Shown: positions 29,124 through 38,249, numbered from the stretch's first letter. The stretch: 64,000 nt of DNA from Candidatus Gastranaerophilales bacterium (GCA_947624325.1 CANQJT010000005.1:1-64000); one strand, 5' to 3'. Notes: a model not told the origin generated them from the letters alone. Translations and numbers: made by a program.

Positions 29124-29154
29124 AAAGAAGGACAATATTTGTCCTTCTTTTTTT
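29124..29154 (+). terminator. Intrinsic terminator
   Basis: Perfect 11-bp stem AAAGAAGGACA/TGTCCTTCTTT with an ATATT loop and a T run. It closes the NfeD-SPFH unit. Confidence 0.92.
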
Positions 29155-29170
29155 ATGTTAACATTTACTT

Positions 29171-29839
29171 ATGAAAGGCATAATATTTGATTTTAACGGT
29201 ACTTTATTTTTTGATTCTCATATGCATTATGAGGCTTGGAGGTTGTATTCTAAAAAATTAAGAGGCTTCGAATTTTCGGATGATGAAATGCGAAACCACA
29301 TGTTCGGAAGAACAAATGCAGATATTATAGAATATGCAATCGGTAAAAAACCTTCTGAAAATATGGTCAAAAGACTTGCAAAAGAAAAAGAATCTATGTA
29401 CAGACAAATGTGCCTTGATAATAGAAAAGAACTTAAATTGGCACCGGGTGCCGAAAACTTTTTAAACTTTTTAAAAGAAAATAACATCCCAAGAACAATT
29501 GCAACAATGTCAGAATGGGATAATGTTGAATTTTATATAAAAGAATTTCAACTGGAAAAATGGTTTGATTTAAATAAAATTGTATATTCAAACGGTAAAA
29601 TCCCCGGAAAACCTGCCCCTGATATATATGAAATTGCAGCAAAAAATTTAAATTTAAAACCACAAGACTGCGTTGTTATTGAAGATGCCATATCAGGTAT
29701 TAATTCCGCCAAAAATGCAGGTATAGGCATGATTATAGCAATAGCTTCCATTGAAAACGATAATTTATATAAAGCTATTCCCTGTGTAAATCAAATTATA
29801 CATAATTTTAACGATATAGACAAAAATATTTTTATTTAA
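29171..29839 (+). CDS. HAD superfamily hydrolase (beta-phosphoglucomutase-like)
   Basis: A 222-residue HAD subfamily IA phosphatase or phosphomutase. Motif I is FDFNGTLF: the second Asp of DxD is replaced by Asn (DFNGT), a change seen in several members. Motif II Thr lies in TIATMSEWD, motif III Lys in GKPAPDIY, and motif IV in VVIEDAISGINSAKNAG. The cap domain is helical. Substrate unknown. There is no clear ribosome binding site; a TAACAT box lies 6 nt before the ATG, so this may be another leaderless gene. Confidence 0.88.
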   Translation: MKGIIFDFNGTLFFDSHMHYEAWRLYSKKLRGFEFSDDEMRNHMFGRTNADIIEYAIGKKPSENMVKRLAKEKESMYRQMCLDNRKELKLAPGAENFLNFLKENNIPRTIATMSEWDNVEFYIKEFQLEKWFDLNKIVYSNGKIPGKPAPDIYEIAAKNLNLKPQDCVVIEDAISGINSAKNAGIGMIIAIASIENDNLYKAIPCVNQIIHNFNDIDKNIFI

Positions 29840-30034
29840 TAAATATATACTTAATATATACTATATATTTATTTTAAATATACAATTATTAAGTTTTGTA
29901 AAGCATTAAAATGCCGTAAAATCAGGCATTTCACAAAAAAGTTGGAATTTTATGACGAAAATAGTCAATTTACAATTTTTAAAATACTTTATAGGAATAT
30001 AAGAAAAAGTTAATTAATAAGAGAGGATAAAAAT

Positions 30035-31516
30035 ATGTCAGTAAATTTTAACGGAATTAATGGTGTAGAAAATCAATACTTGTTTGGAACAACTTCTGCG
30101 GCTCAAACAGAACAAACAGAAGGCACAATTTTCGACAGTGTAAATAAAAGCGAAGATGATGCTGAACTAAACAAAGCATTGGAAGAATATACAGAAGCTG
30201 CTGCTGCAGTTGGTGAAACAGTTACAACATCAGATGTTAAAGATAAGTCATTAGAAGATATTCAAGAAGAAATCGACGATCTTAAAGAAGAAAAAGAAGC
30301 TCTTGAAAAGAAAATGGAAAAAGTCGAAGATAAAATTGAAGATCTCGCTGAATCTGCTCAAAAGAATATAGAAGAAGCACTTGCAACACAAGAAAATGCA
30401 ATTGAAGAATATAACGAAGATGCCGAAAAAGCATTAAAAGATAACATAAAAGCATACATCGAAGCCAATAAAGAAGGCGGAGAAGGTATGACAAGAGACC
30501 AATTACAAGAAAATATCAAAACATCTTTACCAAATCAACCCGGACTTGCTGATGCAATAGCTAAATTGACTGCAGCAAGCAGAGATATCAATGAAATTGA
30601 TGCATTACTCGGTGATTTGAACGGATATATTGAAGAAGCAAAATCATTAGATAATGAAATATCTTTAAAACAAGGCGAATATGATGATGCTAAAGCAGAG
30701 GAAGAAGCAAAGAAATGCTGTGACCCGATAGGATTTGTAATGGGTGAAGGCGAAGATAAAGCACAATATGATTTCATAGTAGATGACGGTGCATTTGATT
30801 CAACCAACGACTTCTTAGGTGCTGACAATCAATGGGCAGCAATGACAGCTCTTGATACAGACGGTGACAGTGTTGTTACATCAGAAGAATTAAAAGCAGG
30901 AAATATAAAAGCAGTAAAAACTGATGCAGCAGGCAATCAAACAGTAGTAGATATAGCTGAAGAATTTGGAAATGACTTCTCGGTTGATTTAAATTCCTTC
31001 AGAGCAGGTGGTTCACACAGTGCAGTTGATACTAACGCAGATGCTGACGGAAACGGAATAAAAGACCAAACATTATTAGGTACATTCAATGTAAATGTTA
31101 ATGGTGAAAAAGTCCAAGGTTATGATACTCTTGATGATAATTCATACTTAGAATCCAAATACAATCTTTCTTCTGGAAATGCTGAAGCTGCAGCAACAAC
31201 AGAAGGTATCTCAGACGGCTTACAAGCTCATACAAATTTCTTCAACATATATACAGAAAGATCAGCTCAATTAAAAGAAAATCTTAAATCAGCATATGAA
31301 CAATTAGGCTTAACAGATGAAGAAATTGACGGCATAAATGAAGCTACTAAAGTTGAAGCTCAGGAAGAAGTTCAAAGTTTCTACGCATCATTAGCAACAG
31401 AAGACCAACAAAAAATTGATGACCTTGAAAATGGTACAACAGTAGAATCTGAAGAAGCTAAAGAAGAAGAAGAAGAAGAAAAAGAAGAAGAAATCCCTGA
31501 AGAACAAGCTGCATAA
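30035..31516 (+). CDS. Acidic coiled-coil protein with EF-hand-like calcium sites
   Basis: A 493-residue, very acidic protein of unknown function without signal peptide or membrane helix. The N terminus is MSVNFNGINGVENQYLFG, followed by a long Glu/Lys coiled coil (about 70-125). A middle region has CCDPIGF, an EF-hand loop (DTDGDSVVTSEE) and a second Asp/Asn-rich loop (DTNADADGNGIKD). It ends in a poly-Glu tail. Calcium binding is likely. AGAGAGG precedes the ATG. VNFNG at 3-7 resembles the motif shared with other hypotheticals here. Standing alone between terminators, it may be a structural or secreted protein. Confidence 0.75.
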   Translation: MSVNFNGINGVENQYLFGTTSAAQTEQTEGTIFDSVNKSEDDAELNKALEEYTEAAAAVGETVTTSDVKDKSLEDIQEEIDDLKEEKEALEKKMEKVEDKIEDLAESAQKNIEEALATQENAIEEYNEDAEKALKDNIKAYIEANKEGGEGMTRDQLQENIKTSLPNQPGLADAIAKLTAASRDINEIDALLGDLNGYIEEAKSLDNEISLKQGEYDDAKAEEEAKKCCDPIGFVMGEGEDKAQYDFIVDDGAFDSTNDFLGADNQWAAMTALDTDGDSVVTSEELKAGNIKAVKTDAAGNQTVVDIAEEFGNDFSVDLNSFRAGGSHSAVDTNADADGNGIKDQTLLGTFNVNVNGEKVQGYDTLDDNSYLESKYNLSSGNAEAAATTEGISDGLQAHTNFFNIYTERSAQLKENLKSAYEQLGLTDEEIDGINEATKVEAQEEVQSFYASLATEDQQKIDDLENGTTVESEEAKEEEEEEKEEEIPEEQAA

Positions 31517-31549
31517 TATAACAAAAATAAAATTAAAACATAACATTTA

Positions 31550-31581
31550 AAAGCTGTATTCTAATGAATACAGCTTTTTTT
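31550..31581 (+). terminator. Intrinsic terminator
   Basis: Twelve-bp stem AAAGCTGTATTC/GAATACAGCTTT with a TAAT loop and seven T. It ends the EF-hand protein gene. Confidence 0.93.
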
Positions 31582-32629
31582 ATTTATTAATTACATTTAC
31601 TTTAAAATCGGAATGTTTTTTCAATTTTTCCTTTATTTCATCGAAAGATAAAAATCCGCATTGTGCGCCGAAATGTTCAACAATTGATGCGGCAACAACC
31701 GAAGCATATTTTAATGATTTTTCAATATCACCTTCAGTCTTAACTAATGATGCCGTAAATGCCGAAGCGAATGCATCGCCTGCACCGAGAGTGGAAACTA
31801 CTTTTGCAGGGAACTCGCAGCACTGATAGAATTTCTTAGAATCATATGCATAAACTCCGTTTTTACCGTCAGTTATAATTGTAATTCTTCCGTCGCCGAA
31901 ATTAAGTTCCTTAAGCATTTTAATTACATCGGGATGTATTATATCATCGGAGTATTTTTCTTTTTTCGTATCGGGTCTTACTTCAATCTCTGTCAGCATT
32001 GAAGCTTCATCTTTATTTAAAATTATAACTTCTGCTGTTTTTAAAGTTTTAATTAAGTTCTTTTTTCCTTGTTTTATACTGCTTGTACCAAGGTTTATTG
32101 CAAGATTTACTCCGTGTTTTTCAGCAAAATCCGCAACTTTATCAAGCACTTTTGTTGAATCACCGTTTAAAGGTGCTAAATATAACCATTTTGATTGCTT
32201 TATAGCATTAAAATTTATATCATCCGTCTTTAACTTAGCATTTGCACCTCTATGAGCCAAAACTGTTCTATCACCCTGAAAACTTGTTAAAATAATTGAA
32301 AAACCTGTTTTATATTCTTTACTTCTTATAACATTAGATGTATCAATTCCAAAATGTCGAAGAGAACTCATCACCTTTTCGCTTTGAATTTCATCACCAA
32401 TTTTTATAATAGTGGAAGTTTTAAAACCTAATGTTGCAAAATTAGCAGCCGTATTAATAGCTCCTCCGCCTGTTTGAAAATCAAATTTATCTATTTCAAT
32501 TTTTGCACCGTAAGGATATGCCATAAACTCTTTTTTTGTTGATACCGAACTTACGGATACTATATTTGCCGCATCCGTTTCAATAAAAGCATCTAATGTT
32601 GCACTTCCCATTGTTATAAAATCATACAT
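31580..32629 (-). CDS. PfkB family carbohydrate/nucleoside kinase
   Basis: Ribokinase-superfamily kinase of 349 residues. PfkB signature 1 lies around GGGAINTAANFATLG and signature 2 is STLGAGDAFASAFTA, with the catalytic Asp in GAGD. It is somewhat long for ribokinase and resembles adenosine-kinase-like members; the phosphate acceptor (a sugar or nucleoside) cannot be read from sequence. AAAGGAATT precedes the ATG. Confidence 0.88.
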   Translation of the reverse strand: MYDFITMGSATLDAFIETDAANIVSVSSVSTKKEFMAYPYGAKIEIDKFDFQTGGGAINTAANFATLGFKTSTIIKIGDEIQSEKVMSSLRHFGIDTSNVIRSKEYKTGFSIILTSFQGDRTVLAHRGANAKLKTDDINFNAIKQSKWLYLAPLNGDSTKVLDKVADFAEKHGVNLAINLGTSSIKQGKKNLIKTLKTAEVIILNKDEASMLTEIEVRPDTKKEKYSDDIIHPDVIKMLKELNFGDGRITIITDGKNGVYAYDSKKFYQCCEFPAKVVSTLGAGDAFASAFTASLVKTEGDIEKSLKYASVVAASIVEHFGAQCGFLSFDEIKEKLKKHSDFKVNVINK

Positions 32630-32655
32630 AATTAATTCCTTTTCTTACATTATAA

Positions 32656-33558
32656 CTAATTTGCCCTCGGATGAGCAAGATTATATGATTGCTTTAATCT
32701 TTCCGCCGAAACATGCGTATAAATTTGAGTGTTACTAATACTGCTATGACCTAATAATTCTTGAACAACTCTTAAATCAGCTCCGTTTTCAAGCAGTTTT
32801 GTTGCGAAACTGTGTCTGAATACATGCGGAGTCACGTGTTTAGGCAATTCTATTTTATCCATTACATCTTTTATTGCATGTCTTACACTCTGCGGTTGAA
32901 GCCTGTATCCTGTTTTATTAATAAATACAGGTGAAACCGATTTCTCATCATCATTTTTAAAAATTAAGTATCTTACAGTTTTTATGTAATCTTCCAAAAA
33001 TTTTTTAGCTCTCTGGGAAACCAGCACAATTCGTTCTTTTGCACCTTTACCAAAAACTTTTATTTCATTTTCATCAAGGTTTAAATTTTCAAAATTTAAA
33101 CTGCTTAACTCTGAAATTCGCATTCCCGTTGCATATAAAAGTTCAAGTATTACCCTGTTTCTGTAGCCTGCAGGGGTGTCAATTTTAACATTATTTAAAA
33201 CCTGTTCTATTTCATTTTCAGTTAAAAATTCAGGCAGGGATTTTCCTCGTTTTGGTGCATGGACTCCGACTGCAGGATTTGTTTCAACTATCTTTTCTCT
33301 GTATAAGAACCTGTAAAATGTTCGCAATGATGCAATTTTTCTTGCAATTGTTGTTTTAGTATAATTAAATTGCTGAATATAACCTAAAAATTCTCTTATG
33401 ACCGAATAGGAAACATCTTTTATATCACGGTCATTCAGCCATATTAAAAAGCTTAAAATATCAGAACAGTACGCAGTTACCGTGTACTTGGAAAAGTTCT
33501 TTTCAACTTCTATATACAGTTTAAACTCTTGCAGATATTTTTTTGACAACTCATTCAT
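32656..33558 (-). CDS. Tyrosine recombinase XerC/XerD
   Basis: Site-specific recombinase of 300 residues expected to resolve chromosome dimers at dif. The N-terminal SAM-like domain spans 1-90. The catalytic set is complete: Arg147 (ATGMRISEL), Lys171, His245 and Arg248 (HVFRH), His271 (LLGHSS), Tyr280 (QIYTH). The chromosomal setting between housekeeping genes, without integrase-type neighbours or attachment repeats, argues for Xer rather than a phage integrase. C versus D cannot be settled from one copy. Confidence 0.93.
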   Translation of the reverse strand: MNELSKKYLQEFKLYIEVEKNFSKYTVTAYCSDILSFLIWLNDRDIKDVSYSVIREFLGYIQQFNYTKTTIARKIASLRTFYRFLYREKIVETNPAVGVHAPKRGKSLPEFLTENEIEQVLNNVKIDTPAGYRNRVILELLYATGMRISELSSLNFENLNLDENEIKVFGKGAKERIVLVSQRAKKFLEDYIKTVRYLIFKNDDEKSVSPVFINKTGYRLQPQSVRHAIKDVMDKIELPKHVTPHVFRHSFATKLLENGADLRVVQELLGHSSISNTQIYTHVSAERLKQSYNLAHPRAN

Positions 33559-33610
33559 AATTATAAAATTTTAAAAAATTTTTAACAAAAAATCAATATA
33601 TGAATGTTTT

Positions 33611-33641
33611 TTAAGCATATGTTAAGAAAAGTTAAGCATAT
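33611..33641. repeat. Direct repeat of TTAAGCATAT, 21 bp apart
   Basis: TTAAGCATAT occurs at 33611-33620 and 33632-33641, a start-to-start distance of 21 bp (two helical turns). It lies in the divergent region between xer and yggS, about 80 bp upstream of the yggS -35 box. The spacing suits a dimeric regulator; nothing else supports an operator. Confidence 0.4.
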
Positions 33642-33720
33642 TGAAATCATGGGAAAAACCATGGTTACATGGGTTTCGGGGATTATAGAATACTCATTTT
33701 TTTGTTTACTAAACAATTTG

Positions 33721-33749
33721 TTGTGTTCTTTAAATTCTTTTATTATAAT
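33721..33749 (+). promoter_or_regulatory. Promoter of yggS-sepF
   Basis: TTGTGT (33721-33726), 17-bp spacer, perfect TATAAT (33744-33749). A leader of roughly 50 nt precedes the ATG at 33806, with AAGGGA about 20 nt before it. Confidence 0.7.
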
Positions 33750-33805
33750 TAATTCAGTGCTTAGATTTTTAGAAATTCTGTAAGGGAAAGATTTTCAAAA
33801 ACATT

Positions 33806-34465
33806 ATGGACAAAATTATTGAAAATTACGAAAAAATCAAGGCGCAGATTGTACCTTATAATCCGAAGATAGTTGCAGTAACAAAATACTTTGATGAAAG
33901 TCAGATAATAAAATATTATAAATTAGGCTTTAGAGACTTTGGCGAAAACCGTGTTAAAGAAGCCGTGGATAAAATCAAAAAGCTGCCTGATGAAATAAGA
34001 CAAAACAGTAAGTTTCATCTTATAGGACATCTGCAAACCAATAAAGTTAAGCTTGCAGTAGGCAATTTTGATTTAATCCATTCCGTAGATTCATATAAAC
34101 TGGCGGAAATGATTTCAGAAGAAGCATTAAAAAAAGGCATAGAACAAAAAATTCTGTTGCAGATAAACAATGCCGGAGAAATTCAGAAATCAGGCTTTTC
34201 GCCTGAAGAAATAAAAAAGGAATTTATAAAAATTTATAACCTGCCTTCAATAAAAGTCTTAGGAGTTATGAATATGGCACCTATAGACAGTTCAGATGAA
34301 GAGCTTCACAAATTATTTGGAAATATCAAACAAATATATGATGAATTACAATCTGAATTCGGAGTAGAATTAAAACAGATATCGATGGGTATGAGCAGGG
34401 ACTTTAAAATAGCACTTGAAGAAGGTGCAACAATTATAAGACTTGGAAGAATACTATTTGAATAA
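33806..34465 (+). CDS. YggS-family pyridoxal phosphate homeostasis protein
   Basis: Single-domain PLP-binding barrel (219 aa). The PLP Lys is in KIVAVTKYFDE, and the conserved segments FGENRVKEA, FHLIGHLQTNK, LGVMNMAP and SMGMSRDFKIALEEGATIIRLG are all present. It buffers PLP and amino- or keto-acid pools in the cytoplasm. It is followed 18 bp later by sepF, a pairing (ylmE-sepF) widespread in Firmicutes and Cyanobacteria. Confidence 0.95.
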   Translation: MDKIIENYEKIKAQIVPYNPKIVAVTKYFDESQIIKYYKLGFRDFGENRVKEAVDKIKKLPDEIRQNSKFHLIGHLQTNKVKLAVGNFDLIHSVDSYKLAEMISEEALKKGIEQKILLQINNAGEIQKSGFSPEEIKKEFIKIYNLPSIKVLGVMNMAPIDSSDEELHKLFGNIKQIYDELQSEFGVELKQISMGMSRDFKIALEEGATIIRLGRILFE

Positions 34466-34483
34466 TACTTAGGAGGAAGAAAA

Positions 34484-34972
34484 TTGGCAGTTGCAGACAA
34501 ATTTAAAGGGATTATTGATTTCTTAACATCAGGATTTGATGGTAAAGAAGACAGCATTTATGGTGAAATGATGGAAGAAACGGAAGATTATCCTACTCAG
34601 GGAAATTATGCTTTAAATCCGTCATACACAGAACAAGAAGAAAAACCGCAAAATTCAAAGGTTATTACACATCCGAATTTTAGAGGTTATGAAGTTATGG
34701 TTTGTGAACCTCGTTCTTATGAGGATTCTATTTCTATTGTTAAACATCTTAAAGACAGAAAAACTATAGTCTTAAATTTACATCTTTTAGATAAAGAACA
34801 AGCTTTAAGAATTGTGGATTTCTTATGCGGTGCTACTCACGCACTTTCAGGAAATCAGCAGAAAATAGGTGATTCTGTATTTATCTTTACTCCTAATAAT
34901 GTTGCACTGTCAGCAGAATCACAAAAAAGCAAATTTTTAAGAGATGCTTTGTGGAATCAACCGCAAGCTTAA
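34484..34972 (+). CDS. sepF: Cell division protein SepF
   Basis: Membrane-binding FtsZ anchor of 162 residues: an N-terminal amphipathic stretch (about 1-15), a variable acidic linker, and the SepF core (about 70-155). The core has YEVMVCEPRSYEDSISIVKHLKDRKTIVLNLHLLDKEQALRIVDFL split by a normal loop, then GATHALSGNQQKIGDSVFIFTP. The start is TTG, chosen because AGGAGG stands at the right distance and no ATG lies before the amphipathic helix. A FtsA-independent Z-ring tether fits a cyanobacterial relative. A terminator follows at once. Confidence 0.95.
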   Translation: MAVADKFKGIIDFLTSGFDGKEDSIYGEMMEETEDYPTQGNYALNPSYTEQEEKPQNSKVITHPNFRGYEVMVCEPRSYEDSISIVKHLKDRKTIVLNLHLLDKEQALRIVDFLCGATHALSGNQQKIGDSVFIFTPNNVALSAESQKSKFLRDALWNQPQA

Positions 34973-34990
34973 GTTTTGGGGAAATAACTA

Positions 34991-35018
34991 AAAGAGGAAC
35001 TTTGGTTCCTCTTTTTTA
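34991..35018 (+). terminator. Intrinsic terminator of yggS-sepF
   Basis: Perfect 10-bp stem AAAGAGGAAC/GTTCCTCTTT with a TTTG loop and a T run. Confidence 0.92.
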
Positions 35019-35957
35019 TTATTTTGTTATGCCTTTTAAATATTCTAAAAGCAACTTAATCTTTGTTGGATTATCTTCTATTTTAGATAATAATACATTA
35101 ACATCATTCTGCATTTTTGTTAATTCATCAGATTGTTTTAAATGTCCGTTATCATCTTTGACAAATGTTCTGTCAGATTTAACTATCCCGTTGTCTAAAG
35201 ATACATTACCGTAGTATACGGTTTTTATATTTCTGTCTTTATCAAAGAATACAATAGCGGTTCTTGCATTTTCTTCATCAGTCATAGGGCAAACCATAGA
35301 TTGCGGCTTATATCTGACAGATGAAAGAACTCCGTTTTTATATTTACAAGAGAACTCTTCTTTTGCTGAAAAATGATTTTTTACGATTAGAGAAGTTATT
35401 TTTCCGTTTTTAATTTCAGCATCACAATATGAATGATTATCATCTATATTCCAATCTCTTAACATGATTGACATTTTAGTATTATCGCCTCGAGTATCAA
35501 CATCAATCATTGACCATTGATTTCTCATTTCCATATCACAAGGAGGTGTTCCTGAGTATTTCATATTAAATCTTTTCGGATAAGGAATACCCTTATAATA
35601 TTGACGCAGTTCTATCGTAGGCTTTGAAGTTTCTTCTAAAGAATCCATAAGTATATATGCTACATTACTGTTAATATCTTTTAATTCCACTATTGAACTG
35701 TCTTGAGCATTCTTTTTCAAAAGCTTTTGGGCATTATTATAATATTCAAGTATTTTGGATTCAAATTCAGGAGTTATAAAATCTTCAATTTTTTTGGAAA
35801 TTTTTTCGGCATCATTTTCAAATGACTTAACCGATAAAGCGACTTTACCGAAAGAAACCGTATCAGTTTTCAAATTCTTACTCTTATATGGTATAGCACA
35901 CGGTTTTGCTATACGCATAATATTATTATTTATAACATTTACACCGGAAATCCTCAT
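35019..35957 (-). CDS. Hypothetical protein with N-terminal VSFGK motif
   Basis: A 312-residue protein I do not recognise. It has no signal peptide or transmembrane helix. The N terminus (MRISGVNVINNNIMRIAKP) is followed by TDTVSFGKVALS (31-42), which resembles the motif of the 9647 protein. Residues 50-100 are helical, and the rest appears beta-rich (MRNQWSMIDVDTRGDNTK, MSIMLRDWNIDD). AAGGATA precedes the ATG. It stands alone on the minus strand between a terminator and the activase-like gene. Confidence 0.7.
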   Translation of the reverse strand: MRISGVNVINNNIMRIAKPCAIPYKSKNLKTDTVSFGKVALSVKSFENDAEKISKKIEDFITPEFESKILEYYNNAQKLLKKNAQDSSIVELKDINSNVAYILMDSLEETSKPTIELRQYYKGIPYPKRFNMKYSGTPPCDMEMRNQWSMIDVDTRGDNTKMSIMLRDWNIDDNHSYCDAEIKNGKITSLIVKNHFSAKEEFSCKYKNGVLSSVRYKPQSMVCPMTDEENARTAIVFFDKDRNIKTVYYGNVSLDNGIVKSDRTFVKDDNGHLKQSDELTKMQNDVNVLLSKIEDNPTKIKLLLEYLKGITK

Positions 35958-36029
35958 AATATTATCCTTATTTTTCTATAAATTTCTATTATGTTAAAAA
36001 CGGAAAATATATTTTTTGCCGATTATTTA

Positions 36030-37079
36030 TTATATTAAATCCCTGCATTTAACTTGGAATTTATCGGCTTGAGCGGTTTTAAGATTGATTTTATTTAAAA
36101 TTCCCGACCGTTTTTTTCTGAAGAGCATATCAACAAATGCTTCAATCCTGGTAACAAAGCCTGCTTCACCTGTTTGTTCATCTATCGATAAATGAAGTAT
36201 AGGCTTATTTAATTTCTGAGCAAATCTTGAAATTCTTTCAAGCATTAAAGAATCAGGCCCGCAGCCGAATGCGTTAATTGTTATAATTCCGTCTATTTTT
36301 TTATCCTGAATATAATGAGCCGCCGCCCCTGTTATTTCATACTCATTAGCCCAATATAAACGGCTGTTTATTGCATTTAAACCTTCCTGCATTTGTTCAA
36401 CGGTTAAGTTTTGAGCAGTATATGATTTAACATCCAGCTTTTCAAGTTTTTCAAATATTTTCATACTTGCTCTATCGTCATATAAATTATACCCATGAGC
36501 AATAACAGCAATATTAATAGGATATGATTTCTGCTCAGAAGCAATAACTACTTTATTTTCAATTGCGGATTTAAGCGCTTTTTTATATTCAACACCGCTT
36601 CTTCTCATTATTTGAAAGTTATTATATACCCTCCAAGCTGATTTAGATGCCTTTTTAATCCTTTCAAAATCAGTAATGCCGTAATAAGAAGCTATTTCTT
36701 TAAGAAAATCATACAGACCTCTGTTTTTTTCGGATTTATCTAATGTAGCATCTATTATGGTAAAAGGTTTTTTTACAACATTTCTTATTAAATCAGGCAA
36801 TCCCCTTATCTTTGAACAGTTATATATTTTGGGTGCAATTGATTGAATAGATGGCACAAGAATTTTATCTATTCCTTTATCAAGCAGATTTAATACATGT
36901 CCGGCATATATTTTAACAGGCAGACATGTTTCAGGTACAACTAAAGATGACCCTTCTGACATTGTCTTTTTGGTCGTTTTATCAGATAAAACTATTTCTA
37001 TCCCCAAGTCCGAAAAAAATCCGTACCAGAATGGAAAAAAATCATAATATGAAAGTGCTCTTGGTATTCCTACCTGCAT
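36030..37079 (-). CDS. Acyl-CoA dehydratase activase-related protein (DUF2229-like)
   Basis: A 349-residue protein of the BcrAD/HgdC-associated family that accompanies 2-hydroxyacyl-CoA dehydratases. The opening VGIPRALSYYDFFPFWYGFF, VVPETCLPVKIYAGH and NAFGCGPDSLM are diagnostic; the Cys of the second and third motifs suggest an Fe-S site. Such domains usually belong to very large activase fusions or to stand-alone proteins of unknown substrate. No dehydratase or ATPase subunit is adjacent. AAAGGGA precedes the ATG. Confidence 0.82.
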   Translation of the reverse strand: MQVGIPRALSYYDFFPFWYGFFSDLGIEIVLSDKTTKKTMSEGSSLVVPETCLPVKIYAGHVLNLLDKGIDKILVPSIQSIAPKIYNCSKIRGLPDLIRNVVKKPFTIIDATLDKSEKNRGLYDFLKEIASYYGITDFERIKKASKSAWRVYNNFQIMRRSGVEYKKALKSAIENKVVIASEQKSYPINIAVIAHGYNLYDDRASMKIFEKLEKLDVKSYTAQNLTVEQMQEGLNAINSRLYWANEYEITGAAAHYIQDKKIDGIITINAFGCGPDSLMLERISRFAQKLNKPILHLSIDEQTGEAGFVTRIEAFVDMLFRKKRSGILNKINLKTAQADKFQVKCRDLI

Positions 37080-37127
37080 TTATATCCCTTTATAACATAC
37101 TTCACAATGGATTATAACACGAACAAT

Positions 37128-38090
37128 TTATTTTTTGCTCGGAATTAAAAAATTTGCAAGCGGAAATTTTTTTGTAAATTTTAGAAATCTTCGCTTGTTA
37201 TTTATACTGCATATATAAATTCCTAAAAAGACCAATATACAAGCTGCAAATTGTTTAGCATTAATTGTTTCGCCAAGGAAAAACCACCCGAATATAACTG
37301 CAGCTACCGGAAGTAAAAATAAAAACGGTGAAAATTTACTTGCCTGCAATGTACATATTGCATAATTATACAATGCATATGTAACTACAGAAAGTATCCC
37401 TAAATAAATCACAACAAATATACTTGTATTTAATACAACTTGGAAACTTCCTCCCGAGAATGCATTTAACAATGTAAAGAATATTGCACCACCGACTACG
37501 GAAATTCCTGCGAGGAAAAACGGGGGATACTTTTCCATTAAATACTTTGTTGTAATAACGCAAGTATCTGTCAGAATAATTGCAATCAGCTCCAAAAAAT
37601 TACCCAACAGAGGATTTGGGGCAAGCTCAGATACATCAGAAGAAACACTTAACAATACAGAGCCTAAAATTGATATAAACAACCCCAAATATACTATTTT
37701 CATAAACTTTTCTTTTAATATAATCCTTGCAGCAATAACAAGAATAACAGGCTCCAAAGAGCTGACAATACCTGCCTGACCTGATGTAGTGTACTTTAGA
37801 GCATTTGTTTCAAAAATAAAATATAAGCACGGCTCGCAAAGCATCATTAAAAGTATTAATTTTATATGCTTTTTCTCAATTCTTATATGTTTGTATATTG
37901 TAAAAATAAAAGGCAGAAATAATAATGCCGATATTATTAACCTGAAAGACATTAATTGTGCAGAAGTATAATATTGCAGACAAATTTTAGTTGCGGTTAG
38001 TGTTGTTCCGTATAAAAGAACTGCTATTGTTATTGAAAAATATGCAAAAATTTCATTTTGATTTTTATATTTGGATAAAAAATCTTTCAT
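37128..38090 (-). CDS. EamA/DMT family transporter
   Basis: Ten-helix drug/metabolite-type transporter of the inner membrane, made of two EamA repeats (about residues 20-150 and 165-300). The helices are easily seen, for example FSITIAVLLYGTTLTATKI and LLLPVAAVIFGWFFLGETI, the latter being the E-x-x-x-family signature late in repeat two. Substrate unknown. The ATG at 38090 (MKDFLSKYKNQ) is preferred; a longer in-frame TTG start at 38114 is possible. Confidence 0.88.
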   Translation of the reverse strand: MKDFLSKYKNQNEIFAYFSITIAVLLYGTTLTATKICLQYYTSAQLMSFRLIISALLFLPFIFTIYKHIRIEKKHIKLILLMMLCEPCLYFIFETNALKYTTSGQAGIVSSLEPVILVIAARIILKEKFMKIVYLGLFISILGSVLLSVSSDVSELAPNPLLGNFLELIAIILTDTCVITTKYLMEKYPPFFLAGISVVGGAIFFTLLNAFSGGSFQVVLNTSIFVVIYLGILSVVTYALYNYAICTLQASKFSPFLFLLPVAAVIFGWFFLGETINAKQFAACILVFLGIYICSINNKRRFLKFTKKFPLANFLIPSKK

Positions 38091-38221
38091 TTCATAAAAA
38101 GCCCTCAATTCCAAATCTGCAATAGTAAAATCATTGTATAAAATAAGTTAAAAATCAAACATTATGGAAATTTACTTAACAAAAATATATTAAATAATTT
38201 TATGTTTTTTTAAGAAATGTT

Positions 38222-38249
38222 TTGAAATTTTTATATTTTGTAATATAAT
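38222..38249 (+). promoter_or_regulatory. Promoter of rpaB
   Basis: TTGAAA (38222-38227), 16-bp spacer, perfect TATAAT (38244-38249). A leader of about 35 nt carries GAGGA before the ATG. Confidence 0.75.

Noticed and set aside
32656-33558. Phage integrase marking a mobile island
   Set aside because: The setting is housekeeping genes, no tRNA or attachment repeats adjoin, and the sequence reads as XerC/D.
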